A stretch of 64,000 nucleotides of DNA from CAWHOW01 sp963831005 (GTDB lineage Bacteria > Bacteroidota > Bacteroidia > Bacteroidales > CG2-30-32-10), in the NCBI GenBank assembly GCA_963831005.1, contig CAWHOW010000015.1, positions 1 through 64,000 of the forward strand, given 5' to 3'. Shown here one piece after another: positions 7,666-16,395 of this stretch. How positions within the stretch are numbered: position 1 is the first letter of the stretch; each line of letters starts with the position of its first letter. The position numbers and the translations under genes are program-made. The notes below the pieces were generated by a model. It was given only the letters and a program-made list of their open reading frames with translations, was not told the DNA's origin and did not search any database.

Positions 7666-9882
7666 ATGCTCCAAAGTTTGTTCTTTCGCTTATACTTAAG
7701 CTGCAAACGTGCTACATTCACGCTTGTAAGAAAAAGCCCCAAGTCTAAAATTCCAAGCCTCAAGCCCCAAGTTTTCACTACAGCCTTTCTTGGAATTTGG
7801 AATTTGAGATTTGGAACTTGGAACTTAATACATTCAAGATTACATTTCATTTTATGTATAGCTTTATTTGTATTCTCTTCCGCTTTGTTCGCACAGGATG
7901 TACAAACCTCTTTGAACCTAATGCCTGTCCCCAATCGGGTAACGTTGAAAGAAGGCAGGTTCAGACTGGATAGTAACTTCACTATAGGGATAACGGGGTA
8001 TACAGGCACAAGAATTTATTCCTATGCTTCAAGGGTGCTGCAACGTTTAGACAGAAGAACCTCCATACTCGTAAAACAGGGATACCTTGATCCTGCTGAT
8101 AATAATGCCAATGCTTCCTTTGTTATCTATTGCGGAAACACTGCAAAGCTCGAATTGGGCATGGATGAATCGTACAAGCTCACAGTTACCCCGACAAAGA
8201 TTGAGCTGTTAGCTGCCACTGATATTGGAGCCCTTCGGGGAATGGAAACATTTCTCCAGTTGGTTGCAAAGGACGATAACGGCTATTATCTTCCCTGTAT
8301 TGATATCAGCGACAAGCCCCGATTTGCATGGCGAGGTTTGTTGATGGATGTCGCCCGCCATTTTTATCCTGTGGATGTTATTAAGCGAAACCTTGATGGT
8401 ATGGCCGCAGTAAAGATGAACGTGCTGCACCTTCATTTATCCGACGACCAGGGCTTCCGCGTAGAATGCAAAGCCTATCCCCTGCTTCAGCAACTTGGCT
8501 CCAATGGTTTGTTTTATACACAGGCGCAAATTAAAGATATCATCGCTTATGCCGATGCACGCGGCATCCGTGTGGTTCCCGAATTTGATATGCCCGCTCA
8601 TACCACCAGTTGGTTTGTTGGTTATCCGCAGCTTTCCGCCGGTAAGGCGCCATTTAAGATAATCACCAGCTATACAGGATTCTTCTCCAGCATGAATCCT
8701 GCTGAGAAGTACACCTATAAATTTCTTTCCGCTTTCATTGCCGAAATGGCGAAGCTTTTCCCCGACGAATATTTCCACATTGGCGGCGACGAGAACAGTG
8801 GCGAGGAATGGGATAAGAACGCGGAGATACAAGATTTCATGAAGAAGAAAGACTTGAAGACGAACGACGAATTGCAGAAATACTTTAACCAGCGTCTGCT
8901 GAAGATACTTTCCCGTATCGGCAAGAAGATGATGGGCTGGGACGAGATACTTCAGCCCGGTTTGCCAAAAGACATTGTTATACAAAGCTGGAGGGGCATG
9001 GCAAATATGGTTGATGCCGCAAAGAAAGGCTACCAAACCATACTGTCGAACGGTTATTACATCGACCTTTCGCAAACGGCAGCTTTCCATTACATGAACG
9101 ACCCTTTGCCAGACACGGTTAATCTTGATGAGCAGCAAACAAAATGCATCCTCGGTGGCGAAGCCACCATGTGGAGCGAGATCACTTCCGACGAAACCGT
9201 CGATTCACGTATCTGGCCACGCACCGCAGCAATCGCCGAAAGACTGTGGTCGCCGACTTCTGTAAAAGATGTTGACAATATGTACAAACGGCTTGAAGTT
9301 ATCAGCATACAGCTTGAAGAGCTTGGGCTCACACATATCAAGAACAGGGAAATGATGATGCGCCGGCTGATTGGCAGCGACAGCATTGAGGCTTTAAAAA
9401 CCTTTATCAGTGCAGTGCAGCCGTGGAAAGGATACAAACGACATACAAAAGGCATAAGTTACACCAACACTTCGCCCCTTTCGCGTATAGCCGATATTGC
9501 CGTTCCCGACGAAGCTGTTGCAAGGCGCTTTAATAATGATGTTAAACTTTTTCTTCTTCATCACAACGACACTTTAAAAGCCAAACTTGCCGCCCAGCTT
9601 GCAAAATGGACAAACAACTATGTAAAGATGCTGCAGCTTATAGATAACACCTCTGCGCTTAAGGATATAGAAGAAGTATCGGAAAACCTATCCGCTATGG
9701 CCGATATAGGCTTGCAATGCCTCGATTACATTGATTCCACTAAGACGCCTAAAGAGGAGTGGCTGGAACAAACCGACATACTGCTTGATGACTTGATACA
9801 GCCGGTTCCCAAATCGGAAGTCGAAATAGCCATTATTCCAGGTATCCAAAGCCTCTTTAATGAAGTATTTCCAGGGTATTAA
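7666..9882 (+). CDS. Beta-N-acetylhexosaminidase, glycoside hydrolase family 20
   Basis: This exported enzyme cleaves terminal N-acetylhexosamine from glycans. It has a GH20b-like domain (about residues 80-210) and a catalytic barrel (about 225-560) with R-G-L-L-M-D-V-A-R-H, H-L-S-D-D-Q-G-F-R, and the catalytic pair D375-E376 in H-I-G-G-D-E-N. A helical tail follows. The 738-residue frame begins at the only in-frame ATG, but the signal-peptide-like stretch ending S-A-L-F-A-Q comes about 65 residues later. The segment before it (about 7735-7830) is dispersed repeat DNA (TTGGAATTTGGAATTTGAG and similar), so the true start may be later and not an ATG. It follows the ROK gene by six bases. Confidence 0.93.
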   Translation: MLQSLFFRLYLSCKRATFTLVRKSPKSKIPSLKPQVFTTAFLGIWNLRFGTWNLIHSRLHFILCIALFVFSSALFAQDVQTSLNLMPVPNRVTLKEGRFRLDSNFTIGITGYTGTRIYSYASRVLQRLDRRTSILVKQGYLDPADNNANASFVIYCGNTAKLELGMDESYKLTVTPTKIELLAATDIGALRGMETFLQLVAKDDNGYYLPCIDISDKPRFAWRGLLMDVARHFYPVDVIKRNLDGMAAVKMNVLHLHLSDDQGFRVECKAYPLLQQLGSNGLFYTQAQIKDIIAYADARGIRVVPEFDMPAHTTSWFVGYPQLSAGKAPFKIITSYTGFFSSMNPAEKYTYKFLSAFIAEMAKLFPDEYFHIGGDENSGEEWDKNAEIQDFMKKKDLKTNDELQKYFNQRLLKILSRIGKKMMGWDEILQPGLPKDIVIQSWRGMANMVDAAKKGYQTILSNGYYIDLSQTAAFHYMNDPLPDTVNLDEQQTKCILGGEATMWSEITSDETVDSRIWPRTAAIAERLWSPTSVKDVDNMYKRLEVISIQLEELGLTHIKNREMMMRRLIGSDSIEALKTFISAVQPWKGYKRHTKGISYTNTSPLSRIADIAVPDEAVARRFNNDVKLFLLHHNDTLKAKLAAQLAKWTNNYVKMLQLIDNTSALKDIEEVSENLSAMADIGLQCLDYIDSTKTPKEEWLEQTDILLDDLIQPVPKSEVEIAIIPGIQSLFNEVFPGY
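7738..7830. repeat. Dispersed intergenic-type repeat inside the GH20 reading frame
   Basis: A left part with AAAATTCCAAGCCTCAAG and CCCCAAG and a right part with TTGGAATTTGGAATTTGAG, TTTGGAACTTGGAACTT are imperfect inverted copies of each other. Such TTGGAACTTGGAACTT-type sequences usually lie between genes. Here they are in frame and encode residues about 25-55 of the predicted hexosaminidase. Confidence 0.5.
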
Positions 9883-9948
9883 GTAATTGTATTTTTTCCT
9901 TGTTTATCTGTTTATTTACTATCTTTACTTCGCTAAAACAATAGTGCT

Positions 9949-10701
9949 ATGGCAAAAAAGAAAGAATCCACATCCTTCCCCAAAACAGATGATAAGTTTA
10001 ACAATGCTTTTCAGGGCCTGATGGCTAACCTGGCAGTGCCCGACCCTGAAAGCAACGACATTGTTAATCCCTCGTGGGAGCGGCTGTGTTTGGACGACAC
10101 CACTGTTTACACTCCTTTAGTTAATATTTTAGGTAGCGAAACTACTCACAATTCATGGTTATACGTTTATCCTTTGGAAAAAGGCATAGCCACACATACC
10201 GGAACGCTTAAAGACCAGAAAAATGATCTTAAGAATGCAGCGCTTGCCATTATCCGCCCCCAAAGATTGATTTTAAAAGCACAGGAAAAAGCCAGCCCCG
10301 GCTTTCTTACTGCCAACGATAAATTGGCTTGGTATATTCAGGATGAAGAGCACCATGGACATCCTTCCTCTTCATTGCTTACCACTGGCGTTGTGCCGGT
10401 TTTAACTATTCATTCTATTGAATATTTAATACATGAGATTGATGCACGCAATCCCGAAACCCCAAATAGTACTGGCTTCCCAGAAGGACTTATCCTTCTT
10501 GAGATTGCACGTTTCGTTGGCAGCGAAGCACCCACTGATCCTTCTCAATACACTCATCTGCTGTTCAGCGGGAAGTTTCGCAATAGAAGTACATTTGATA
10601 TGTCTGATCAAAGAAAAACGGCATGGTATATTGCACGTTACATAAGCCCCACAGGACAAGTGAGCAACTGGAGCACACCCGTCTATGCCACAATAGCTTA
10701 A
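9949..10701 (+). CDS. Unrecognised protein preceding a 21-bp repeat array
   Basis: The 250-residue protein starts with M-A-K-K-K-E-S and has no signal peptide or membrane segment. The first half is mixed and polar. The C-terminal 90 residues look like a fibronectin-type-III-like beta domain, with W-Y-I-A-R-Y, G-Q-V-S-N-W-S and P-V-Y-A-T-I at the end. I do not recognise a named family. The gene ends 76 bases before a 21-bp-step repeat array (10778-10978), the same layout as the unrelated 261-codon gene at 52333, so a link between such genes and such arrays is possible. Confidence 0.72.
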   Translation: MAKKKESTSFPKTDDKFNNAFQGLMANLAVPDPESNDIVNPSWERLCLDDTTVYTPLVNILGSETTHNSWLYVYPLEKGIATHTGTLKDQKNDLKNAALAIIRPQRLILKAQEKASPGFLTANDKLAWYIQDEEHHGHPSSSLLTTGVVPVLTIHSIEYLIHEIDARNPETPNSTGFPEGLILLEIARFVGSEAPTDPSQYTHLLFSGKFRNRSTFDMSDQRKTAWYIARYISPTGQVSNWSTPVYATIA

Positions 10702-10777
10702 TAAATGATATTAGAAGAACGTTCTTTAAGGTATGATTGATTTACCCTTAGCTTATAAGCTATTGAAAGTGTCATTT

Positions 10778-10987
10778 TCCGCATGCGGAGACTCTCTGTC
10801 CGCAGGCGGAGCGTGTCTGTCCGCAGGCGGAGCTTGATCCTCCGCAGGTGGAGCGTAAACGTCCGGATGCGGAGCAACTCTGTCCGGATACGGAGCATGA
10901 CTCTCCGCAGGCGGAGCGTCACTGTCCGGATGCGGAGCAACTCTGTCCGGATGCGGAGCGTCAGTGTCCGCAGGCGGAGCGTCACTG
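10778..10987. repeat. Array A: ten 21-bp units, each with a 5-2-5 dyad
   Basis: Ten copies of TCCGCAGGCGGA or close variants (TCCGGATGCGGA, TCCGCAGGTGGA) start at 10778, 10799, 10820, 10841, 10862, 10883, 10904, 10925, 10946 and 10967, a step of exactly 21 bases each time. The nine bases between cores are also similar (mostly GCGTCACTG or GCAACTCTG-like). There are no unique spacers, so it is not CRISPR. Because 21 is divisible by three, both strands stay open across the array. The array is GC-rich against AT-rich surroundings. Confidence 0.9.
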
Positions 10988-11031
10988 AAGCAACAGCTTT
11001 ACTGACTGCCGCTTGTGCTTATATATAGTAA

Positions 11032-11190
11032 GGAACAGAAATTACAACTGCTAAAGATGAATTGAAAACAGTTGCAAGTGAATTAATGAATGCAGCAAAT
11101 GTTATTAGTAGTGCGGGATATGTATTAATGAACGGGAAATATGAAATAAAGAATAGCAGGCAGGAAGCAGTGGCAGGAGGCAGTGAATAA
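11032..11190 (+). pseudogene. Remnant reading frame behind array A
   Basis: A plus-strand frame from about 11035 to the TAA at 11188-11190 reads like real protein (E-I-T-T-A-K-D-E-L-K-T-V-A-S-E-L-M-N-A-A-N-V, then Y-V-L-M-N-G-K-Y-E-I-K-N-S). It has two in-frame stops just before it and no good start. It is probably the end of a decayed gene truncated at the array, but a short gene from an internal ATG cannot be excluded. Family not recognised. Confidence 0.35.
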
Positions 11191-11198
11191 AAAGAAAA

Positions 11199-11338
11199 CT
11201 CTAAATCCCAATAGCTAAATTCTAAATAAATTCAAAACACAAATAACAAAAATTCAAAACACGCATTGTTTGTAACATTGGTACCTTTGATCATTTGAAT
11301 TTGTTTAGGGTTTAGAGTTTAGAAATTAGGATTTATTA
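11199..11338. repeat. Imperfect inverted-repeat element, about 140 bp
   Basis: The left arm (about 11202-11240: AAATCCCAATAGCTAAATTC and following) matches the reverse complement of the right arm (about 11293-11335: ...GGGTTTAGAGTTTAG then AAATTAGGATTT). The centre is about 50 bases. This AATCCTAAATTCTAAA type of arm is a common intergenic MITE-like repeat. It lies directly upstream of the YVTN gene. Confidence 0.5.
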
Positions 11339-11370
11339 ATAACATCAAATATCTACCAATTACATACGCT

Positions 11371-12717
11371 ATGAAGAAACTAACCACCGCAACAGTCGTA
11401 AGTCGTAAGTCGACAGTCGTCAGTCAGCAGTCATCAGGCGTAAAGCGCCCGCCTTGCTGCGAGGCAGGTAAATCTAAAATCACCGGAAGAGTTATCTTAC
11501 TCTCTTTACTGACTGCATACTGCTTACTGCCCACTGCCTACTGTTTTGCCCAAACTGCATATATTCCGAATTGGGGTGATAATACATTATCCGTTATTAA
11601 TATTACTACAAATACTGTTGTAGATACAATTATAGTTGGATCTTCTCCTTTTGGTGTATCTGTAAGCTCTGATGGAAGTAAGGTATATATTACAAATCAA
11701 GATGATAATACAGTTAGTGTAATAAATACTGCTACCAAAACTGTTTCAGCTACAATTTCAGTTGGTTCTTATCCTACTGGTGTATCTGTAAGCCCCAATG
11801 GAAGCAAGGTATATGTTGCAAATGAAGTTTCTCATACTGTTAGTGTAATAAACTCTGCTTCAAATGCTGTTTCGGCTACAATTCCAGTTGGTATTAATCC
11901 TCAGGGTATAGCTGTGAACCCTGATGGAAGCAAGGTATATGTTGCGAATCTAGGTAATCCTGGTAATTCTGGTTCAGTAAGTGTAATCAACACTGCTACA
12001 AATACTGTTTCGGCTACAATTCCAGTTGACACTCCGATTGGCATATCTGTTAGCCCAGATGGGAGCAAGATATATATTGCAAATAATGGTAATAATACAA
12101 TTAGTGTTATTAACAGCACTACTAATGCTGTTTCGGCCATAATTGCTGTTGGTGCTCTACTACCCTATGCTGTATGTGTAAATGCCGACGGAAGCAAAGT
12201 ATACGTTACACATCAACTTACTGATTCCGTAAATGTAATAAGTACCGCTACTAATAAAGTTATAGCTACAATTGGAGTTGGTGATCGTCCTCAAGGTATT
12301 TCTATTAGTCCTGATGGAAACAAGGTATATGTTGCAAATCATGCTGCAAATACAATAAGTGTAATAAATACTGCTTCAGATACTGTCTCGGCTACAATTC
12401 AAATAGGTGTTGGTCCTATTGCATTAGGAAATTTTATTTCCACACATGTTACAGGTATTGCACCGCAAAGCATGGTGGAAGCAGGGATAGACATATTTCC
12501 TAATCCGGCAAGCGAGGAAATAAAGGTAATCAGTAATCAGTGTTCGGTAAGCGGTGTTGAGGTCTTTAACTTGCTTGGAGATAGAATTTACAGTTTTCCG
12601 ATTACTGATAACCGTTCACCGATTACCATTAACATAGCTGATTTTCCAAATGGTGTTTACATGGTAAAGGTGAAGACGGAGAAAGGGATGGAAGTGAGTA
12701 AGTTTGTGAAGGAGTAG
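11371..12717 (+). CDS. Secreted YVTN beta-propeller protein with T9SS sorting domain
   Basis: The 448-residue protein holds seven or eight beta-propeller repeats of about 42 residues from residue 65 to 350, each with D-G-S-K-V-Y-V/I-A-N and V-S-V-I-N-T-A-T-N motifs. A T9SS type A sorting domain covers about the last 75 residues (F-P-N-P-A-S-E-E, then N-G-V-Y-M-V-K-V, ending V-S-K-F-V-K-E), so it should be carried across the outer membrane and attached or released. The signal peptide (about residues 40-61, L-L-T-A-Y-C-L-L-P-T-A-Y-C-F-A-Q) and the preceding 35 residues are encoded by dispersed repeat DNA. Its ligand is unknown; it may bind glycans or other cell-surface partners. Confidence 0.85.
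   Translation: MKKLTTATVVSRKSTVVSQQSSGVKRPPCCEAGKSKITGRVILLSLLTAYCLLPTAYCFAQTAYIPNWGDNTLSVINITTNTVVDTIIVGSSPFGVSVSSDGSKVYITNQDDNTVSVINTATKTVSATISVGSYPTGVSVSPNGSKVYVANEVSHTVSVINSASNAVSATIPVGINPQGIAVNPDGSKVYVANLGNPGNSGSVSVINTATNTVSATIPVDTPIGISVSPDGSKIYIANNGNNTISVINSTTNAVSAIIAVGALLPYAVCVNADGSKVYVTHQLTDSVNVISTATNKVIATIGVGDRPQGISISPDGNKVYVANHAANTISVINTASDTVSATIQIGVGPIALGNFISTHVTGIAPQSMVEAGIDIFPNPASEEIKVISNQCSVSGVEVFNLLGDRIYSFPITDNRSPITINIADFPNGVYMVKVKTEKGMEVSKFVKE
11395..11545. repeat. Dispersed repeats forming the start of the YVTN gene
   Basis: 11395-11440 consists of CAGTCGTAAGTCGTAAGTCG-like steps, and 11505-11545 of ACTGCATACTGCTTACTGCC-like steps, roughly inverted to the first block. Between them lies GCCTTGCTGCGAGGCAGG, a small hairpin related to copies at 57128-57166 and 57288-57308. 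The right block belongs to the same TGCTTACTGC/TGCCTACTGC family found near 31440, 59040 and 59475. Confidence 0.5.
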
Positions 12718-12718
12718 A

Positions 12719-12921
12719 AATTTAGTCATTTGCTGCTACGCAGCGTCATTAATAGTCATTTATCGTTGCGCGATGTCATTAATGGTCATTTAGTTGTCAT
12801 TAGGTCATTTATTATTTTTAATACATAACAACTACGAATGACAGCGGAGTGAAAGACGGGCAGTAAATGACAGCGTTAGGTAATGACAACGAATGACGCG
12901 AAGCAAATGACAATAAATGAC
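12719..12921. repeat. Long imperfect palindrome built from GTCATTT / AAATGAC steps
   Basis: The left half carries repeated GTCATTT or GTCATTA words (TTAGTCATTTGCTGCTACGC and following). The right half carries AATGACAGCG, GAATGACGCGAAGCAAATG and ends AATGACTAAGAG, an inverted copy of the left end. The stem could fold over about 200 bases. It fills most of the gap between the YVTN and GH92 genes and resembles a MITE-like intergenic repeat. No gene is seen in it. Confidence 0.55.
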
Positions 12922-12966
12922 TAAGAGAATAGTAAATAGGAAGCAGAGACGATATGCAGCATAACA

Positions 12967-15924
12967 TTGAACCTTAAACATCAAACTTTGAACAATACCT
13001 TTCCATATAAAACATTTTTACTTGCACTCTTTACTTTCGCCTATGCGCTGTGCTTTCCGCAGGCTAAGGATTACACTGCGCTTGTGAATCCCTTCATCGG
13101 CACGGGCGGGCACGGGCACACTTATCCCGGCGCATCGCTTCCCTTTGGCATGGTGCAGCTTAGTCCCGATACGCGCTTAACAGGCTGGGATGGCTGTTCG
13201 GGCTATCATTATTCCGACAGCATCATATACGGTTTTTCGCATACCCACCTCAGCGGCACCGGCTGCAGCGATTACGGCGATATACTGCTTATGCCTATGG
13301 TGAATACTTATAGTTTCAGGAACACTGTCTATGCATCCGGCTTCTCGCATAAGAATGAAAAGGCTTCGCCCGGTTATTATTCGGTGTTGCTTAAAAATGG
13401 TGTGAATGTGGAACTAACGGTAGATAAGCGCACCGGCTTTCATAAGTACACTTATCCCGCAGGGGCGACACCTTATTTAATATTAGACTTAACGCATCGT
13501 GATGAGGTGATAGATTCGTGGGTAGAAGTGGTGAACGATAGCACTATCCGCGGCCTGCGCAGGTCAACAGCATGGGCAAAGGACCAGTGGGTGTATTTTG
13601 AAATGCGCTTCTCGAAACCCATTAAAGAGTATGGCATTGCAATAAACGATACCGTCAACAAGAACATCAGTAAAGCCGAAGGCAAGAACATCAAGGCTTA
13701 CTTTTCTTTTGACAAGAGCGCAAGCAATGTGTTGATGATTAAGGTGGGCATTTCGGCAGTAAGCACTGATGGCGCTTATGCTAACATGAGCACTGAAATT
13801 CCCGGCTGGGATTTTAATGGTCAATGCAACAAAGCAAAGCAGGAATGGAACAAGGAGCTTGGCAAGATAGATGTTGAGGGAGGCACAAAAGAGCAGCAGG
13901 TGGTTTTCTATACGGCTTTATATCATGCCATGCTCTGTCCCAATCTTTACATGGATGTGGACAAGCAGTATCGCGGCACCGACATGAAGATACACAAGGC
14001 AGAAGGCTTTGATAATTATACTGTTTTTTCCCTGTGGGATACTTATCGTGCGGAGCATCCCCTGTTCACTATCATAGAGCAGAAGAGGACGAATGATTTC
14101 ATCAACACCTTTATCAATCAGTACAAGAACGGTGGCATGCTGCCTGTGTGGGAGCTTTCGGGCAACGAAACCAATTGCATGATAGGCTATCATTCCGTAC
14201 CCGTTATCGCTGATGCATTCATGAAAGGGATAAAAGGTTATGACACACTGAAAGCCTTTGAGGCCATGAAAAGCAGCGCTGAAGCGGACAAGAACGGATT
14301 GAAATATTACCGCAAATACAACTTTATCCCCGGCGACAAGGCAAGCGAATCTGTTTCAAAGACGTTGGAATACTCTTACGACGACTGGTGCATTGCGCAG
14401 ATGGCAAAGGCTATGGAGAAAAAAGATGATTACAAAGAGTTCATACAAAGAGCGCAGTTCTATAAAAACCTTTTTAATCCTGAGACAGGTTTTATGCAGG
14501 CCAAGACCAATGGTGGCTGGTGCAAGCCTTTCGATGCGACAGAGGTAAACTTTAATTATACCGAAGCAAACTGCTGGCAATATACTTTCAACTCACAGCA
14601 GGACATTGATACTTACATAAGTCTGCTTGGAGGTAAAGAGAAATTTGCCAATAAGCTGGATACGATGTTCTACGGCAATTATAAGTTGTCAGGCAGGACA
14701 CAGGCGGATATTACGGGGCTTATCGGACAGTATGCGCAGGGCAATGAGCCCGACCAGCATGTGGCTTATCTTTATGATTACGCAGACAAGCCATGGAAGG
14801 CACAGGAAATAGTTCATAAGATACAATCTGAAATGTACACCGATTCCACTGACGGAATAATCGGTAATGAAGATTGCGGACAGATGTCGGCATGGCTGGT
14901 GATGAGCGCCATGGGGTTCTATCAGGTATGTCCCGGTAAAGCAGAATACGCTGTTGGGACACCTATGTTCAGTAAGGTTGTTATCAATCTGGAGAACGGG
15001 AAAAAGTTCATCATCACTGCAAAGAACATCAGCAAAGAAAATTTTTATGTTCAAAGCACAACGCTGAATGGCAAGTCATATAACAAGCTATTCCTTACTC
15101 ACAGCGATATAATGAAAGGTAGTCAGCTAGATTGTACGATGGGAAACACATCAAATAAGAAACCAGAATATAATTCCAGCGAACTTCCTTCAACAGTTGT
15201 TTCAGATTATCCTATTACTCTTACTCCCTACTTAATAGCTGATGGCAAGACATTTAAAAAGAGCATGACTGTTGCATTAAAATCCGTATCACCCGGACAA
15301 AGTATTTATTATACGCTTAACGGCAAAGATCCTGCAACATCAGGTATTCTTTATACTACTCCTTTATTAATTGCAGAAACAACCCATCTGAAAGCAGTTG
15401 CAAAACAAAATGGCACATACAGCGCAACTATAGATGCCGATTTTCTTAAAGTCCCAGAAGGAAGAAGCATAAAAATAAAATCTGTGTATGACCCGCAATA
15501 TTCAGCCGGCGGTCCAGAAGGTCTTATAGATTATATTCGTGGTGACACAGATTTCAGGATAGGCGGATGGCAGGGTTATCAATCACAGGATTTTGAAGCC
15601 GTTGTGGATCTGGGAAAAGAAGAAGCGGTACATAAGATTGCTGCAGGTTTTCTGCAGGATGTGGCTTCATGGATATGGATGCCGACAGAAGTGGAATATG
15701 CCGTTTCTTCGGATGGAATAAACTTCAAAGTTGTGAGCAAAATAAAGAATGCAGTTTCCGATAAAGACTATAAGCCTACTATAAAAGATTTTACTGCCTC
15801 AGTAAACATACCAACCTGCCGCTATGTCCGCGTGAAAGCTAAGAACTACGGCACTATTCCGCCATGGCATCTTGGCGCAGGTGGCGATGCATTTATATTC
15901 ATTGATGAAATTATTATAGAGTAA
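12967..15924 (+). CDS. GH92 alpha-mannosidase, exported
   Basis: The enzyme removes alpha-linked mannose from high-mannose glycans in a calcium-dependent way. GH92 motifs include N-P-F-I-G-T-G-G-H-G-H-T-Y-P-G-A near residue 42, F-S-H-T-H-L-S-G-T-G, F-S-L-W-D-T-Y-R-A-E-H-P near 356, and G-N-E-D-C-G-Q-M-S-A-W near 640. After about residue 740 come a chitobiase-type C-terminal (CHB_HEX_C-like) segment and an F5/8-type-C-like carbohydrate-binding domain. The signal peptide is about residues 13-33. There is no in-frame ATG near the start: TTG at 12967 or 12988 is the likely initiator, and this DNA (TTGAACCTTAAACATCAAAC) resembles intergenic repeat sequence. It fits N-glycan use with the GH20 enzyme. 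Confidence 0.93.
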   Translation: MNLKHQTLNNTFPYKTFLLALFTFAYALCFPQAKDYTALVNPFIGTGGHGHTYPGASLPFGMVQLSPDTRLTGWDGCSGYHYSDSIIYGFSHTHLSGTGCSDYGDILLMPMVNTYSFRNTVYASGFSHKNEKASPGYYSVLLKNGVNVELTVDKRTGFHKYTYPAGATPYLILDLTHRDEVIDSWVEVVNDSTIRGLRRSTAWAKDQWVYFEMRFSKPIKEYGIAINDTVNKNISKAEGKNIKAYFSFDKSASNVLMIKVGISAVSTDGAYANMSTEIPGWDFNGQCNKAKQEWNKELGKIDVEGGTKEQQVVFYTALYHAMLCPNLYMDVDKQYRGTDMKIHKAEGFDNYTVFSLWDTYRAEHPLFTIIEQKRTNDFINTFINQYKNGGMLPVWELSGNETNCMIGYHSVPVIADAFMKGIKGYDTLKAFEAMKSSAEADKNGLKYYRKYNFIPGDKASESVSKTLEYSYDDWCIAQMAKAMEKKDDYKEFIQRAQFYKNLFNPETGFMQAKTNGGWCKPFDATEVNFNYTEANCWQYTFNSQQDIDTYISLLGGKEKFANKLDTMFYGNYKLSGRTQADITGLIGQYAQGNEPDQHVAYLYDYADKPWKAQEIVHKIQSEMYTDSTDGIIGNEDCGQMSAWLVMSAMGFYQVCPGKAEYAVGTPMFSKVVINLENGKKFIITAKNISKENFYVQSTTLNGKSYNKLFLTHSDIMKGSQLDCTMGNTSNKKPEYNSSELPSTVVSDYPITLTPYLIADGKTFKKSMTVALKSVSPGQSIYYTLNGKDPATSGILYTTPLLIAETTHLKAVAKQNGTYSATIDADFLKVPEGRSIKIKSVYDPQYSAGGPEGLIDYIRGDTDFRIGGWQGYQSQDFEAVVDLGKEEAVHKIAAGFLQDVASWIWMPTEVEYAVSSDGINFKVVSKIKNAVSDKDYKPTIKDFTASVNIPTCRYVRVKAKNYGTIPPWHLGAGGDAFIFIDEIIIE

Positions 15925-15992
15925 TGCAACGATTTAGGTAAATTTTCGTATACTTGCACGCTACATATGTTTATAATTATATACGTGCATAA

Positions 15993-16376
15993 ATGGGACT
16001 CCAAAAGCGAAACGTGCTGATCATTGAAAATGACGCTATTATAGCCCTTGATATAAAAAAGCGTTTTGAAGAAATCGGATTTAACGTTGTCGGTATTTCT
16101 CCTTCTTTTTGTGATATGCTGAAGAACCTCAAAATGTACAAGAACGTTGATCTTATTTTGGTTGATGCCAGCCTCGCCGACTTCTCGAACTGCTTGGATT
16201 TAGCGGAGAAAGTCTATAAATGTGTAAAGACTCCCCTTATTCTTCTTGCTGCAAGGATTGATGAGTTCATTCAAAATAAAAGCGAACAGTATGAATCCGT
16301 AAGGGTTCTTGAAAAGCCGTTCAAAATGGAGGAGTTGATAAGTACTGCTGGGAATGTAATGCAAATGATGAATTAA
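15993..16376 (+). CDS. Stand-alone response-regulator receiver domain
   Basis: The 127-residue protein is one REC domain. The acidic pocket is E12 and D14, the phosphoryl acceptor is D58 (L-I-L-V-D-A-S-L), and the conserved lysine lies in L-E-K-P-F near residue 108. The usual Ser/Thr switch residue is alanine (P-L-I-L-L-A-A-R), which may alter signalling. With no output domain it probably works by protein contact or phosphotransfer. No histidine kinase is nearby. It starts at an ATG 68 bases behind the mannosidase gene and converges on the GroES-like gene. Confidence 0.85.
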   Translation: MGLQKRNVLIIENDAIIALDIKKRFEEIGFNVVGISPSFCDMLKNLKMYKNVDLILVDASLADFSNCLDLAEKVYKCVKTPLILLAARIDEFIQNKSEQYESVRVLEKPFKMEELISTAGNVMQMMN

Positions 16377-16395
16377 TTATTTCCTCGTAACAAGA

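Noticed and set aside
7251..8009. 252-codon minus-strand frame opposite the ROK and GH20 genes
   Set aside because: It is antisense to two well-supported genes and crosses their junction and a repeat. The predicted protein has no family features.
8437..9138. 233-codon minus-strand frame inside GH20
   Set aside because: It is a shadow of the catalytic domain with no promoter and no recognisable motif.
10698..11028. Open reading frames on both strands over array A (Arg/Ser/Leu-rich heptads)
   Set aside because: They exist because the 21-bp step keeps every frame in register. They have low complexity, no start context, and the same DNA is open on both strands.
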